Shown here one piece after another: positions 42,355-54,671 of a stretch of 64,000 nt of DNA. The translations under genes were made by a program, and so were the position numbers. Position 1 is the stretch's first letter. Every line of letters starts with the position of its first letter. Source of the DNA: Mauremys mutica (taxonomy: Eukaryota > Chordata > Testudines > Geoemydidae); NCBI RefSeq assembly GCF_020497125.1, contig NW_025422951.1, positions 1-64,000 of the forward strand. The letters run 5' to 3'. Under the pieces are notes generated by a model that saw only the letters and a list, made by a program, of their open reading frames with translations, had not been told where the DNA came from and made no database searches.

Positions 42355-44880
42355 CACAGGCTGCACAGATTAAAAGAAGCCAAGTAGGGAAGGGAAAAGA
42401 ACAGAATGAGTTAATCAGGAGACTGACTGCCTGGACCCATGATTCTTACTGCAAAAAGACCCCTTCACATCAGGAGGATTCTACTACTGATGATTGGCCT
42501 ATTTTGTATTTATTTAGCTCCATTGTGCTTCTAAACAGCAGGGGAAAAGGACAAGAAGCTGAACCATGACGGTGGTGGAAAAGAAGAAAAAACGCTCACA
42601 TTATTGACATTGCCAAAGTCCAGAAATTCCTGACTAAAAGGACATTGAGAACTGACCCTGGTGAAGAAACGAAGAATTGTACACTGGCAGGAAGAAATTT
42701 GGGACTCCTGCTGAGAAATGTGGTATTGATTGGATTTTGGGCTTTATTTTACAGGCTGCGCCCTGTGTTCTGGAGAAAAAAAAAATTTTTTTTTAGCATG
42801 TATTGCCCTCCCTAATTGGATTGTAAATGATATTAAACCCCCCCCCCCCGTTACTAACCCCTGTTTTTTAGAGCTTAATTGTTTTTTGTTTTCAGAGTTG
42901 AGACGACTCGGCCAAAAGTTTGTTGAGTATTCTCAAAGGGGGGAGTTGTAGGTTACTAGGCATAAATCTAGGTAACTTGGGAGAATGGCTTTGAATTTAT
43001 GTGACCCAAAGTACCTTTATGTAAAGTGCTTTTGTTAGCCTTTTTAGATTTTTGTAAATTTTGTGTTATGTGCTGATTATTGGTAGTTGTAAGATTGCTT
43101 GTTACTAGATGTAGCCTATATTGAAATAGATAGATTGAAAGTAGATGTTGTCATTAAAGTTATATCCTTGAGAATGTAGCCCCCACGGTGGGAAAGTACA
43201 GATAATTGTTCACAGAAGAGACCAGAAGGGTAGGGGCTAGTTAAGAAGTACACCTTCCTAGCTAAATTAATAGTGGGATAAGTTAGTGTCCTTGAAAGGA
43301 ACGGCTTAGCAAGAGGAAATACGGATCGGGCCCAGGCGGCCAGGCAATAGACAGAGACCTTGAATAGGAAAAAAGGATCGGGCCCAGGCGGCTAGGCAAC
43401 AGACAACAAGCTTGGAAAACTGGTTGGAAACCTTGAGGGTGTAGTTGATAGAAAAGGCAATTAACTACAAGCGAGTAATGTCAGGCACAGTAAAAGGTTA
43501 CTTTTGTGGTGTTTTTGAAATGTTTGTAAATAAATTTAGGCAGAGAAATTAGTTTGCAATTGTTTGGTTATAAACAATTTTGTTGTATTAGCTGAAGAAT
43601 GTATATAGTGCTATGTAATTGAAATTGTATTAGGCTTAAGGGCATATAAGTGGTGATGTTTTCCTTTAGTGTTTAAAAGCAGAAGTTAAAAGTAAGAAAC
43701 CTTAAACTGTGAATAGCTTTGATGCCAGAAGCAAGCCAGAGGCAATTGTATTAATGTAAATGATTTAATTGATGATGTAATTTCCCTTTTTTGCCTGATA
43801 GTAATAAGGGTATTTGTATATTGTATGTAATGATTGCTTGCCCAGTAGGGGTAGATTTGCTTTTGCTTTTTAGATATTATAGAAAATTGATGCTAGCTGC
43901 ACAGCATTTAATGTACCATGCATTTACTTTACAATGTAATTTATGTTTTGTGTTCTATGTTTTGTTTTGTGGTGTTTGTTCTGGCCAGAATTGTTGTTGT
44001 GTTGTTTTATGGAAGATTTTATGTGGTTATATGGTGTGTTTTTTCTAGGACCCCCCCCCCCCAGTGTCAGTTTGATCACCTGACATATGAGGGATGAATT
44101 GGTAATAGAAATTTGTCACAGTTTGGTGAGCTATAGAGTATGGGGGAACCCTGCAGAATTTACACCATTTATTTGTTTTATTTTGTTAATTTATGTTTGT
44201 TTTGTTTGATGTTGTTGGTGTTGTATGTTATGAATTGCATGGTTATAGATGAGCCCTATAGATTAAGGAAGTACTATTTGGTTTTGGTTTTGTTTTGTTT
44301 ATTGGTTATTGTTATTAATTTTTTTTTGCTTTGTTTTGCATGCCCTTTTTTTTGTGTGTTTTGGAATAGAGGGGGAGATGTGGATGTGGGGTTGCATTTT
44401 CCCTATGCTGCTTTGGTGGAAAGTTACAGTAGCGTGGTCACAAGAACAGAGGGATGAGATAAAGTTGTTATGAGAAAGTAGGGAATTGCCAGAGCGAGGC
44501 AAATGCCAGGAACAGGGAGATTTCTGGCTGTGGTCATGGATGTCGTTGCTACGTGGCTGGGCTGCATATTTATTGCAAGGTTTTATGCTAGGGATGCTGT
44601 GTATTTTTGCTGCTTGCCTTTTGTATTTTTGCTATTTGTGTGGCCGCCGTTGCTGTTGTGTGGCACGCACATTGGCAGAACCCTCCTGGCCCCTTGGGCC
44701 ACTTGCATTACCTGGAGGAGGGATGTAATAGGTAAAAGTAGGGCATTGCGGAAGATATTGTTACGGTTTAGTTAGGCAGTTGGTGTTTTTATTTGCCTTT
44801 TAGCTTTGGCTTGTGTAGATTGTAGTATTGATTTTATAAGTTGGGAATGTACTGCTAATGCCTTCTCTCCTTTTTTTTGA
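42355..44880 (+). other. ERV-C internal region without recognised genes
   Basis: Small ORFs only. Near 42890-42951 an open frame ends ...SQRGEL in caaaggggggagttgtag, a sequence resembling an env 3' end plus polypurine tract. The stretch 43900-44350 is tgttttgtttt-rich and encodes hydrophobic peptides in several frames by composition. Two near-identical segments ggatcgggcccaggcggc(c/t)a lie at 43324 and 43376. Confidence 0.55.
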
Positions 44881-44882
44881 TT

Positions 44883-44900
44883 TTAAGAGAAGGGAGGAAT
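44883..44900 (+). promoter_or_regulatory. ERV-C polypurine tract
   Basis: aagagaagggaggaat directly precedes the TG of the 3' LTR. Confidence 0.8.
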
Positions 44901-45202
44901 TGTGGGAATTTGGCACATGGGTATGTTTGGGTATGTTAGAGGCTAAGTGGCCTTGGGCTGGTTCTCAGCTGCCAAGTAGGCAGTAAACAGGATAATAAAT
45001 CAGAAAGTTGTACAGGATGATAATTACCCTATGAAGTTACAGCTGTGCCTGTGTGTATCTTATTAACCAATTAGCAACTGCTTGATTGCTTGCCACAATT
45101 GTATATAAGAGCATGCTGGAAAGAAATAAATGACTTTTGCTACCAATCACACTGATTGTTGGGCTCTGTCTGTGCCCGCCTGAAAGGCACTGTGACGCAA
45201 CA
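44901..45202 (+). repeat. ERV-C 3' LTR
   Basis: 302 bp; differs from the 5' LTR at aaat(t/c)agaaa, gtac(g/a)gga, attg(c/t)tggg and gtc(c/t)gtgc. Confidence 0.92.
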
Positions 45203-46030
45203 ACTAAGTATCATCTAGACCATTCCTGAGAAGTGTGTTTGTCCAGCCTGCTCTTAAAAATCCCCAATGATGGAGATTCCACAACCTCCTTAGGCAATTT
45301 ATTCCAGTGTTTAACCACTCTGACAATTAGGAAGTTTTTTCCCTACTCTCCATCCTAAACTGCCCTTGCTGCAGTTTAAAGCCATTGCTTCTAATCCTGT
45401 CCTCAGAGGTTAAGTAGACCAAGTTTTCTCCCGCATCTTTGTAACAACCTTTTATGTACTTGAAAACTATTACCATGTCCCCTCTCAGTCTTCTCTACTC
45501 CAGACTAAACAAACCCAATGTTTTCAATCTTCCCTCATAGGTCATGTTTTCTAGAGCTTTCATCATTTTTCTTGCTCTTCTCTGGACTTTCTCCAAGTTG
45601 TCCACATCTTTCCTCAAATGTGGCACCCACAACTGGACACAGTACTCCAGTTGTGTCCTAATCAGTGTGAAATAGAGCAGAAGAATTATTTCTCGTGTCT
45701 CGCTTACAGTACTCCTGCTAATATATCCCAGAATGATGTTTTCTTTTTTTGCAACAGTGTTACACTGTTGACTCATATTTAGCTTGTGATTCACTATGAC
45801 CCCCAGATCCCTTTCCTCTGTACTCCTTCCTAGGCAGTCCTTTCCCATTTTGTACGTGTGCAACTGATTGTTCCTTCGTAAGCGGTGTACTTTGCAGGTG
45901 TCCTTATTGAATTTCATCCTATTTACTTCAGACCGTTTCTCCAGTTTGTCCAGATCATTTTGAATTGTAATCCTATCCTCCAAACCACTTGCAACCTCTC
46001 CCAGCTTGGTATCATCCACAAACTTGATAA
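45203..46030 (-). repeat. CR1 LINE, RT C-terminal region (right part)
   Basis: The minus strand from about 46000 down to 45495 reads through the end of CR1 ORF2: FVDDTKLGEVASGLEDRITI, VNHKLNMSQQC and RTQLEYCVQLW, to NLEKVQRRARKMMKALENM, followed by the antisense 3' region down to 45203 and, across ERV-C, 40734-40661. The active-site Y of the RT box is outside the copy. About 0.9 kb in total, partly open. Confidence 0.9.
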
Positions 46031-48110
46031 GTGTAACAGAGACTGTTACTGGGAGGGTTTCCCAATTTCTCAGAGGGTTACACCCTGGTGGGAGGGGGCT
46101 AGGCCTGTACTGGAATGAGGTCACTCTGTGCTTCACAGTGTGGCAGAACCTAGAATGTCCATTAGCAGGGGAAAATCCTGGGGGGAATCGGCTTGTGGAA
46201 TGGATGAAAACCCCGTCTGAATTCTCTCACATTGCCCTTCTCGCCCTGACAGGCTACAGAATAACATCCACGTTCGCTCCAGATCATCCCGTCCTCCCAG
46301 GGGGAAGAAACTGGCTGCAATGGAACTGGCTCAGGTAAGAGATTATCATGGAGCTGGTGGTGGGCTCTGCTTGGAGGGAGAGGAGCAGTAAAGGCATAGG
46401 AAGCTGGTAGCTGCTACAGGGGGTGGGAGGCAGGAAATAACAGGATGTGCCAAACCTGCTGAGACTTGTGTAATCTAGGGTGTGATGGGTTGTCACACCC
46501 AGGGTGCAGTCTGGGGGGCTTCTGGGAACTGCTGTGCCTGCTAACCCTCAAGCTGGGCTGGCCCTTCTCACGCTGCTTTGCTGGAGATTGTTGGCCTCTC
46601 CAGGCCCTGTTATCACCCAACACGACAGCAGGTGGCACCATGCATCTGTAAACGGGTTGGGACTCACCACCTGGCGCCTCCTCCTGGTGACTCTGGGAAT
46701 TAGCTCTTTCCAGTGGAGCGCCTTCTCCTGGTGGTGTCCCGTCCGTCGTTCTGTCCTCTGTTGTTGTCTCTGGACCCGCGTTGCTGCATGCTCGGTGGCG
46801 TCCTCTTCGAGGCCACTGCCCTCCGGCAGTGCCCCTTAGTCCATCTGTGCCCCCTTCCGGGGGTCGGTGATCAGCAGTCCCACACCCCAGTCACTATGTC
46901 CAACCGCCCTCTGAGTCCAATCCCTCTTGTCAGGGATCTGGCGTAGCAATATGGCCGCTCCCTACGGCCAATGGCTGGGTGCACTGCAAGGAGTGAAGGG
47001 GGGGACCCAGGCCAGCCCTCTACTCTATTTCTCATGCAGATGCATCCTTATCAATTCTTATAAGCAACAGGGAAAGGAAAAATATGGCAACTTATTTATT
47101 AAGCAAAGAATTCCTGCCTGCTTATGCCTTTGTCCCCTAATCCCATGTCTGCACATTAGCAGTTCCCAGCTCTTTTACTTAACCCTAACGTATCCCAACA
47201 ATTCTAAGTCATAGCAAACAGATCAAAGCAGATTACTTAGCAAATATCCAAAACCTCAAACTCAGCCTAACGTACTAGATGGATAGAATTAGAATTAGCA
47301 ATTTCTCACCCTGACTGATGGTACAAGCAGTCCCCCAAGTTTCCATACACAAGCTAGAAATCCCTTTACCCTGGGACCAGCGCTTCCCCCAGTTCAGTCT
47401 TTGTTCCTCAGATGTTTCCAGGACTTCTCTTGTCTGGGGAATGAGGCCAAGAGATGATATCACACCCCACCTTATGTAGCTTTTCCATATGGCAGGAACC
47501 ATTTGTTCCAAACTCAATTCCCAGTCCAGTTTGTTGAAAAATAGAGGTAACAAAATGGAGTTCAGTGTCATGTGGTCCGGTCATATGCCCTAGCATGCCC
47601 TTCTGAGTCATAGTAGCCATGACACACAGACTGGCTGAAACATTCAGAGGAAGGCTAAGCTCTTCCATGGTCCATTGTCTTTGTTGATGAGCCATCAGCA
47701 CTTTCTGGCTTCTTCATCGTTGTACCTGAAAGGCTGGTTGTGGATGTTACCCAGAGTAAGCACTTTTGAAATACAGATACAGAGTCAATATCCATAACTT
47801 CAGATGTAATCATGATCCATGCACACAAATAGGATAATCCTATTCAGCAAATCATAACTTTTCCAGTGACACTGCACATGACAAATCTTGCACATAATGC
47901 ATCATAATTATGAGCTAATCCTATTATAATCTTACCACTATGCTGAATATGGGGTGTAGTGTCAGATAGGGCCTAATTTCAAGGCACAGGAGTTGGGAAT
48001 GGAACTTCTCCTCTTTGTGGAAGAGGAAATAGCCCTCCAACAAGGACTGGGAAAACATCCCAGACTCCCAGTGCTGGAACCTGAATCTGTTGATACTTCA
48101 TTTGTTACCA
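46031..48110. repeat. unassigned region; 46640-46890 resembles repeat X
   Basis: At 46647-46760 the strings tgtaaacgggt, ggcgcctcctcctggtgact, ctgggaattagctct and ccagtggagcgcc parallel 52697-52775 (tgtaaacgggtcgactcacc, ggcgcctcctgctggttgct, gaatgagctct, gagcgccctctgc). The rest holds no recognisable gene; chance ORFs reach 111 codons. Confidence 0.45.
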
Positions 48111-48119
48111 CCACCCCCC

Positions 48120-49060
48120 AATCTTTGTGGCAACTGCAAACTTTATCAGTGACCATTTTATATTCTCTTCTAGGTCATTGATAAGAATGTTAAATAGCAC
48201 AGGGCCAAGATCCAATCCTTGATGGAACCCGCTAGAAATAAATCCACTCGACCATGGTTCCCCATTTACAATCACAGTTTTTAATCTATTTAATATATGC
48301 CGTGTTTATTTTGTATCATTCTCGTTTTTTAGTCAAAATATTGTGATGAAACAAGTCATACGCCTTACAGAAGTCTAGGTATATTACATCAATACTATTA
48401 GCTGCAATCAAACTTTTCATCTCCTCCAATAAGGATATCCAGTTAGGTTGATAGGATCTATTTTCTCTAAACTTTTGTTCATGGGTACTAATTATATTAC
48501 CTTTCTTTCTTTCATTCTTTATTAATAAAATCCAGTATCGGCTGCTCCATTTTCTTGTCCAGTATTGATCTCAGACTGATTAGCTGGGCCATCTCTTTTA
48601 CACTTTTTAAATATTGGCACAGCATTAGCTTTATTCCAGTCCTCTGGAATTTCCCCAGTGTTCCAAGTCCTAATTAAAATCAACATTAACAGTCCACCAC
48701 ACTCCTCCACCAGGCCTTTAAAAACTCTTGGATACAAGTTATCTGGACCTGCTGATTTAAACATGTCTAACTTTTAATAGCTGCTGTTTAACGTCCTCAT
48801 GAGTTCTTGTTGGAATGGAAAGAGTGTCGTCATCAACATCTTATGATATGAGTACAGCATCTTTTTTTCTCCAAATCGAGGAGAGAAATATTTATTGAGG
48901 ACTTTTACCTCTTCTGCATTATTTTTGATAATTCTGACATTTCCGTCTAGTAATTTACCACTACCATTGTTAGGATTAATTTTGTACTTAGTATACTTTT
49001 TAAAACATCCTTCTCACTTATATTCTTTACTATTGACTTCTCCTTTCTTCCATATATTTT
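48120..49060 (-). repeat. CR1/L3-like LINE RT fragment (antisense)
   Basis: Minus strand 48764-48522 encodes KSAGPDNLYPRVFKGL, then TGEIPEDWNKANAVPIFKK, the conserved palm-entry region of CR1-clade reverse transcriptases. Antisense text on both sides (gcaaactttatcagtgacca, gtcattgataagaatgttaa, agcacagggccaagatccaa) continues the same ORF with stops. A separate copy from 45203-46030, since both contain the gcaaactt..taagt segment. Confidence 0.85.
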
Positions 49061-49268
49061 ATTTGGAGAGTGTTGTGATTCCTCCCAGGGAGCCACCAGC
49101 AGGGTCCAGAGACAGCCCCATCTCCTATATCAAGCTCTGACTAGTAGGTATGTGATAAATGTGACGACCCTGCCTCCATCTGTCAGCTGAGAGACACAAA
49201 GGTTCTCTCTTTCTACCCTCTGATGCCTCCTGGCTGCTGTAAGCACGATGGGGTGGGACTCTGTTAAC
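49061..49268. other. sequence upstream of the KRAB gene
   Basis: No recognised promoter motif. GC content rises towards 49270. Confidence 0.35.
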
Positions 49269-49310
49269 ATGTGCCTCGCGGAGCTTCCATTTCCCTGGTG
49301 CTGCCGTTCC
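49269..49310 (+). CDS. possible first coding exon of KRAB-ZNF gene
   Basis: An ATG at 49269 gives 14 codons (MCLAELPFPWCCRS) ending exactly at a donor GTGAGTAG (49311), in phase 0, matching the phase-0 start of the KRAB exon. The implied intron is only 59 bp, which is short for this gene family. The true first exon may lie further upstream. Confidence 0.25.
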
Positions 49311-49327
49311 GTGAGTAGTGGGGTTGA

Positions 49328-50520
<1,193 letters not shown>

Positions 50521-51035
50521 CGATACAGTGTGTTCCCCAGTGTTCCCTTCCCAGCTCTGATGCCACAGAGCCTTGCCTGTGTCCCTGTTCTCGTTCTCCC
50601 CCTAACAAACATTCGACATTCACGGGGCCTCATCTGTGTCCAGTTTGGGGCCCAAAACTATAAGAAGGATGTGGAAAAATTGGAAAGCATCCAGCGGAGG
50701 GCAACAAAAATGATTAGGGGACTGGGGCACATGGCTTAGGAGGAGAGGCTGAGGGAACTGGGATTGTTTAGTCTGCAGAAGAGAAGAATGAGGGGGGATT
50801 TGAGAGCTACTTTCAACTACGTGAAGGGGGGTTCCATAGAGGACGGATCTAGACCATTCTCAGTGGTAGCAGATGACAGAACAAAGAGTGATGGTTTCAA
50901 GTTGCAGTGGGGGAGGTTTAGGTTTATGTTGGATATTAGTGGTTAGTTACATTTCAGCACAATGATTGGTTAAGGTAGAGCTGAGAATATTAGTCTATAA
51001 ATGGGGTCAGACAGGAGGGGGAAAGGAAACTGGAA
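50521..51035. repeat. LTR-like repeat copy 2, 5' part, interrupted by CR1
   Basis: 50525-50600 matches 10976-11035 (cccagctctga, gcagagccttgcctgtg, ccctgttc). A sense CR1 piece follows at 50636-50946. The stretch 50947-51035, inverted (tggaataa..), resembles 10960-11180 (attccagtttc..; ..accaatca). The local order is rearranged compared with copy 1. Confidence 0.5.
50636..50946 (+). repeat. CR1 ORF2 C-terminal fragment (sense)
   Basis: Encodes QNYKKDVEKLESIQRRATKM, an in-frame stop after GLGHMA, then [20 protein letters not shown] and [11 protein letters not shown], ending near RFRFMLDIS. About 310 bp of CR1 ORF2, one stop. Confidence 0.9.
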
Positions 51036-51206
51036 TAATAGAATCTCAGGGTTGGAAGGGACCTCAGGAGGTCATCTAGTCCCACCCCCTGCTCAAAGCA
51101 GGGCCAATCCCCAGCTAAATCATCCCAGCCAGGGCTTTGTCAAGCCTGACCTTAAAAACCTCTAAGGAAGAAGATTCCACCACCTCCCTAGGGAACCCAT
51201 TCCAGG
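51036..51206 (-). repeat. CR1 3' end (antisense)
   Basis: atagaatctcagggttggaa gggacctcaggaggtcatct to cctagggaacccattccag, where it is cut by the hAT relative that follows. Confidence 0.9.
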
Positions 51207-51471
51207 GCGTGCCGAGTCCATTTATTCACTCTAATTTAAGGTTTCACATGCCAGTAATACATTTTAACGTTTTTAGAACATCTTTCTATAAGTCTATAAT
51301 ACATAATTAAACTATTGTATGTAAAGTCAATAAGGTTTTTAAAATGTTTAAGAAGCTTCATTTAAAATTAAGTTAAAATACAGAGCCTCCTGGACCGGTG
51401 GCCAGGACCCGGGCAGTGTGAGTGCCACTGAAAATCAGCTCGTGTGCCACCATAGGTTGCCTACTCCTGCT
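51207..51471. mobile_element. hAT MITE, left-truncated
   Basis: Same family as 17701-18004, ending ggttgcctactcctg. The left terminus is missing at the CR1 junction. Confidence 0.8.
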
Positions 51472-51534
51472 CTAACCGATTAGAAACTACTACCCTAATT
51501 AACTTACACCTAGCAACATTAATTATACAGGAGA

Positions 51535-51975
51535 GAGAAACTATTAGAGAGCCAGACTGATTAACAATGTAAAAGTGGTGGCCATAAAGATAAAGCAATA
51601 CAACCACAACCATTGACAAGTGATTTCTGGCCAGACAGGATGCTATGAGACTAAGGTTTCTTTAACCATCTTAAGATCCGGACAGGATCGTCTTCCTAAC
51701 AGCCCAGTAGCACCTTATTTCAGTGTGACTGGTTTGGGATGGGAGGCTGTGAGCACACACTTCCCAGCTTATGGCTGCCCCTGCTGCTTAGCCAAAGGCC
51801 TTAGCCTAAGAACAAGGCCTCAGACTATCCTAGTGCGAGAAGGCCCATACCCAGGCGGACTGTGATTTTGATTCTTTGTTTTTATACCCCCTTAAGTAGC
51901 TAAGTGATAAAAATACACCTAAGTTCTTAAAGTAAAGGCTTTACCGGCAGGCCCGAATAGCTCTATTCTAACATC
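51535..51975 (-). repeat. LTR-like repeat, copy 2, 3' part
   Basis: Counterpart of 11240-11745; see that entry for shared strings. Several small indels separate the copies, suggesting an older family. Confidence 0.6.
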
Positions 51976-52258
51976 TGTCTTGTCTATTTAGATGGTAAAT
52001 TCTTCAGGGCATGGGCCATCTGCTATTCTCTGTTTGTACTGTGCCTAGCACAACGGAGACCCACTGTTAGTTGGTCCTTAGGCACTAAGGTAATGCATAT
52101 GATCTATAATAACAGCTCTCCTGCCACTTTGAGCCAAGGAAGCTGGCCTTGGGATGTTACTGCTTAAAAATGAGCTGGGGTTAAAATGATGGAATATTCT
52201 GTGTGACAAGTCTCCCACAAATTCCACTGACCTCCCTTGTTTTCTTTGCTTTGAGCAG

Positions 52259-52372
52259 GGTTTCCAATTTCCAAACCTGATGTGATCTCGCAGCTGGAAC
52301 GAGGGGAAGAGCCGTGGGTCCCAGACCTCCTTGGCTCTGAGAAAAAAGTGCTCCCGAGAGCTGTCTGCACAG
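52259..52372 (+). CDS. KRAB-ZNF gene: second exon (KRAB B-like)
   Basis: 114-bp exon, acceptor tttgagcag, donor CACAG/GTGAGG. It encodes [32 protein letters not shown] and PRAVCTG. The [18 protein letters not shown] core is the KRAB B box, longer here than the typical 27-32 residue form. Phase 1 in and out, matching both neighbours. No stop or frameshift. Confidence 0.9.
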
Positions 52373-52699
52373 GTGAGGAATTGGTTAAACCAGCTCAACA
52401 ACTGTTTGGGAATGCAGGAAACATTTGGGATGCCCTACAAAGACCTTGTGAGCTCTCCAAGTTCAGGATTGTTCCTTGCAGATATAGACTCATTATGGCA
52501 GATGTCACTCATGGCTTCCCTCCTATTCTGACTGACAACTGGCAGAAGGTCCTTCCCCGGTCTCGCTTTCCCTTGCATGTTCTGGTGAGATGTGGACCAA
52601 AACTGATCCTTTCCTCGGTCCTCTGGGAAAGGATTTGTGGAAAATCAGCTCCTGATACGTTTGATCTCTCCCATACATATTTTGGTTTGTTCACCCTGT

Positions 52700-53375
52700 A
52701 AACGGGTCGACTCACCCCTGCGGCGCCTCCTGCTGGTTGCTCTGGGGAATGAGCTCTCTCCAGCCCTGGAGCGCCCTCTGCAGGCCGGTGATCCACCTGT
52801 TCGCTACTCGCCCCATGTCCCTCCCAGGACCCCGGTGCCCCTTTAACCTTTAACCGGGTTGCCCCTTCCCAGGGGAACCCCCACCCTACTATCCCCACTT
52901 CACCTCAGTAGTGGCTACTGCCCAGTCTCTATCTAGCCCCCGTTCACTGGGGCGGACTGCAGTATCCAGTACTCATCATCGGCAAAGGGGGTTTGGACCT
53001 GCTGCTTTGCCTACCCCTGGGTTGTCCCTTGCAACCCCCAGTACCTCTTGCCCTGTGCTAGGCCGCAGCCTGGGGCTTTCCAGGCTGGAGCTTCCCCAGC
53101 TCCTCAGCCTTTCCCCAGCCCTGCTTCACCCTAGGTACCTTGTCTCAGTTCCCTGCAGCCAGGCCCTTCTCTCTCTGAAGGCAGAGAGAGACTGCCTGGG
53201 CTCCTGGCTCATAGCCTTTTATAGGGGCCAGCTGTGGCCTGACTGGGGTGTGGCCGAGCTGCAGCTACTTCCCCAATCAGCCCAGCTTTGAGAGCAGCAG
53301 CTCTCAAGCCCTGCCAAGCTGCTTTTAAACCCCTTCCGCTCAGGAGCAGGGGTCCACCTTGCTACCGGGAGCGCT
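52700..53375 (+). repeat. dispersed repeat X, copy 2
   Basis: Inverted relative of 28590-29215. Begins cgggtcgactcacccctgcg and ends ccgctcaggagcaggggtcc. It lies immediately before the LINE 5' region; whether it is part of that LINE's promoter or an older insertion is not decided. Confidence 0.7.
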
Positions 53376-54671
53376 CTGCCTGCTTGGGCTGCCCTGCTGG
53401 CTGGAGCGTTCCCCCTTCTCTGGCTGCCTTGCTGGCTGGAGCTCCTTCTCCCTTCCTGGGCTGCTACTGCTGCTGGCTGGAGTGCTCCTTCCCTGGACTG
53501 CTGCTGCTGAGCAAGTGAGTGAGGGGTGGGGGGGGGCCTTGCTGGCCAGCCCCCACTCCCCCATCTCTGGAGGGAGAAGCCAGGACCCCACCACCACCAC
53601 CACTACAGCTACCACCTGTGGGGGGTCCTTCCTGCCTGGCCACCAGGGCTGCTGGAGGAGGAGTTGCTGCTGCTACTGCTGCTGGAGCTGTGTTTGTCCT
53701 GGGGAGCTGCTGGAGCCTGGAGTAGGAGGAGGAAAGGGACTGAGAAGGCCGCCGGCTGCTGGGGAGCACACAGGGCTCTGAAGACCACTGTGGAGGGGGC
53801 CTTACAGACTGAGTAACTCTCTAACTGTGCTCTAGTGGTGGGGGTTTGGACTGTGTTTGTGGGGGCACAGGGGGTGTGGCGTGGAACCCGCCCCCTGGTC
53901 CATCTGTGTCCCCCTCCCCAACCCCCCCCACCACCACCGCTGCCCCCTCCACCACCCCTGCAGGCCCCTTACCATCTGCCTCAGTTCCTGCCTCTGGGAC
54001 TCAGCTGCTCGCCTGGCCTGCCACGCCCTATTGCCACCGTTTGGGCCTCCAGCAGCAGCCAGCCAGCCATTGACTGTGCACAAGTGCTTGTGGGTGCACG
54101 CACCCCCCCCTTCCCCAGGACTGACCCCTTCCCCTCTGCAACAGGCCCCCTGGCTTTGCCCCTTGTTGCCTGCCCCATTCGCCCCTTGTAGCCTTCCCCC
54201 TGGCCCTGCTTCAGTTTGTTTGCCAGCCCCGCCCGTCTCCCTTTGCAGCTTTGTTTGTCCTGCCCCAGCCCTGAAGCCAGCCCCTTGGTCCCTCTGCCCC
54301 ACTCCCAGCCTGGTTGCTCCCCTCCCTCCGCAGCCCCTCACCCTGATTAGCCCCTCCCCTCGTGCGCCCATAGCCCCGTCAGTGCGCTTGTGCCTCTCCC
54401 CTGTTTAAGTTGCCCCCCCTTGCACTGCACCCCCCCCCATTGCTCTTGTTTTCCCCCCCCCTCCCCTCGTGCAGCTAGGGGAGCCGGGTTTCGATCCTGT
54501 GTCGGTGACCGACCCCCCCCCCCGCCCAAGTCCTTGATAGTCCCCATATCTGCCCTCCTCCCCCTGTTTCGGCACCCTCCTCCCTGCCCACAGCCTAGCA
54601 GGGAGGAGTGGGTGACCTGTTCTTCCCCCCCGTCCCCTTTCTCCGGTGTTTTCCCTCCCTCCCCACTCAGC

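Larger units (their letters stand above)
40735..45202 (+). mobile_element. ERV-C: pol-less endogenous retrovirus
   Basis: Two 302-bp LTRs (40735-41036, 44901-45202), TG..CA ends, and a 6-bp duplication ACTAAG (40729-40734, 45203-45208). By eye the LTRs differ at four sites, about 1.3 percent. Internal order: two bases, tRNA-Trp primer site, a leader with a 26-bp tandem repeat, a 349-codon gag-like ORF, about 0.6 kb with small ORFs, an internal polypurine-like tract at about 42933, about 1.9 kb of T/G-rich non-coding sequence, and a terminal polypurine tract. No RT, integrase or RNase H was found. A 6-bp duplication and a tRNA-Trp primer are alpharetrovirus-like traits. Confidence 0.88.

Noticed and set aside
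44140..44457. Hydrophobic ORF in ERV-C as a transmembrane envelope
   Set aside because: Hydrophobicity comes from tgttttgttt-rich DNA; no signal peptide, cleavage site or Cys pattern of an envelope protein.
45203..49060. One continuous CR1 element interrupted by the 46-48 kb segment
   Set aside because: Both pieces contain the same gcaaactt..taagt part of the LINE, so they are two copies rather than halves of one.
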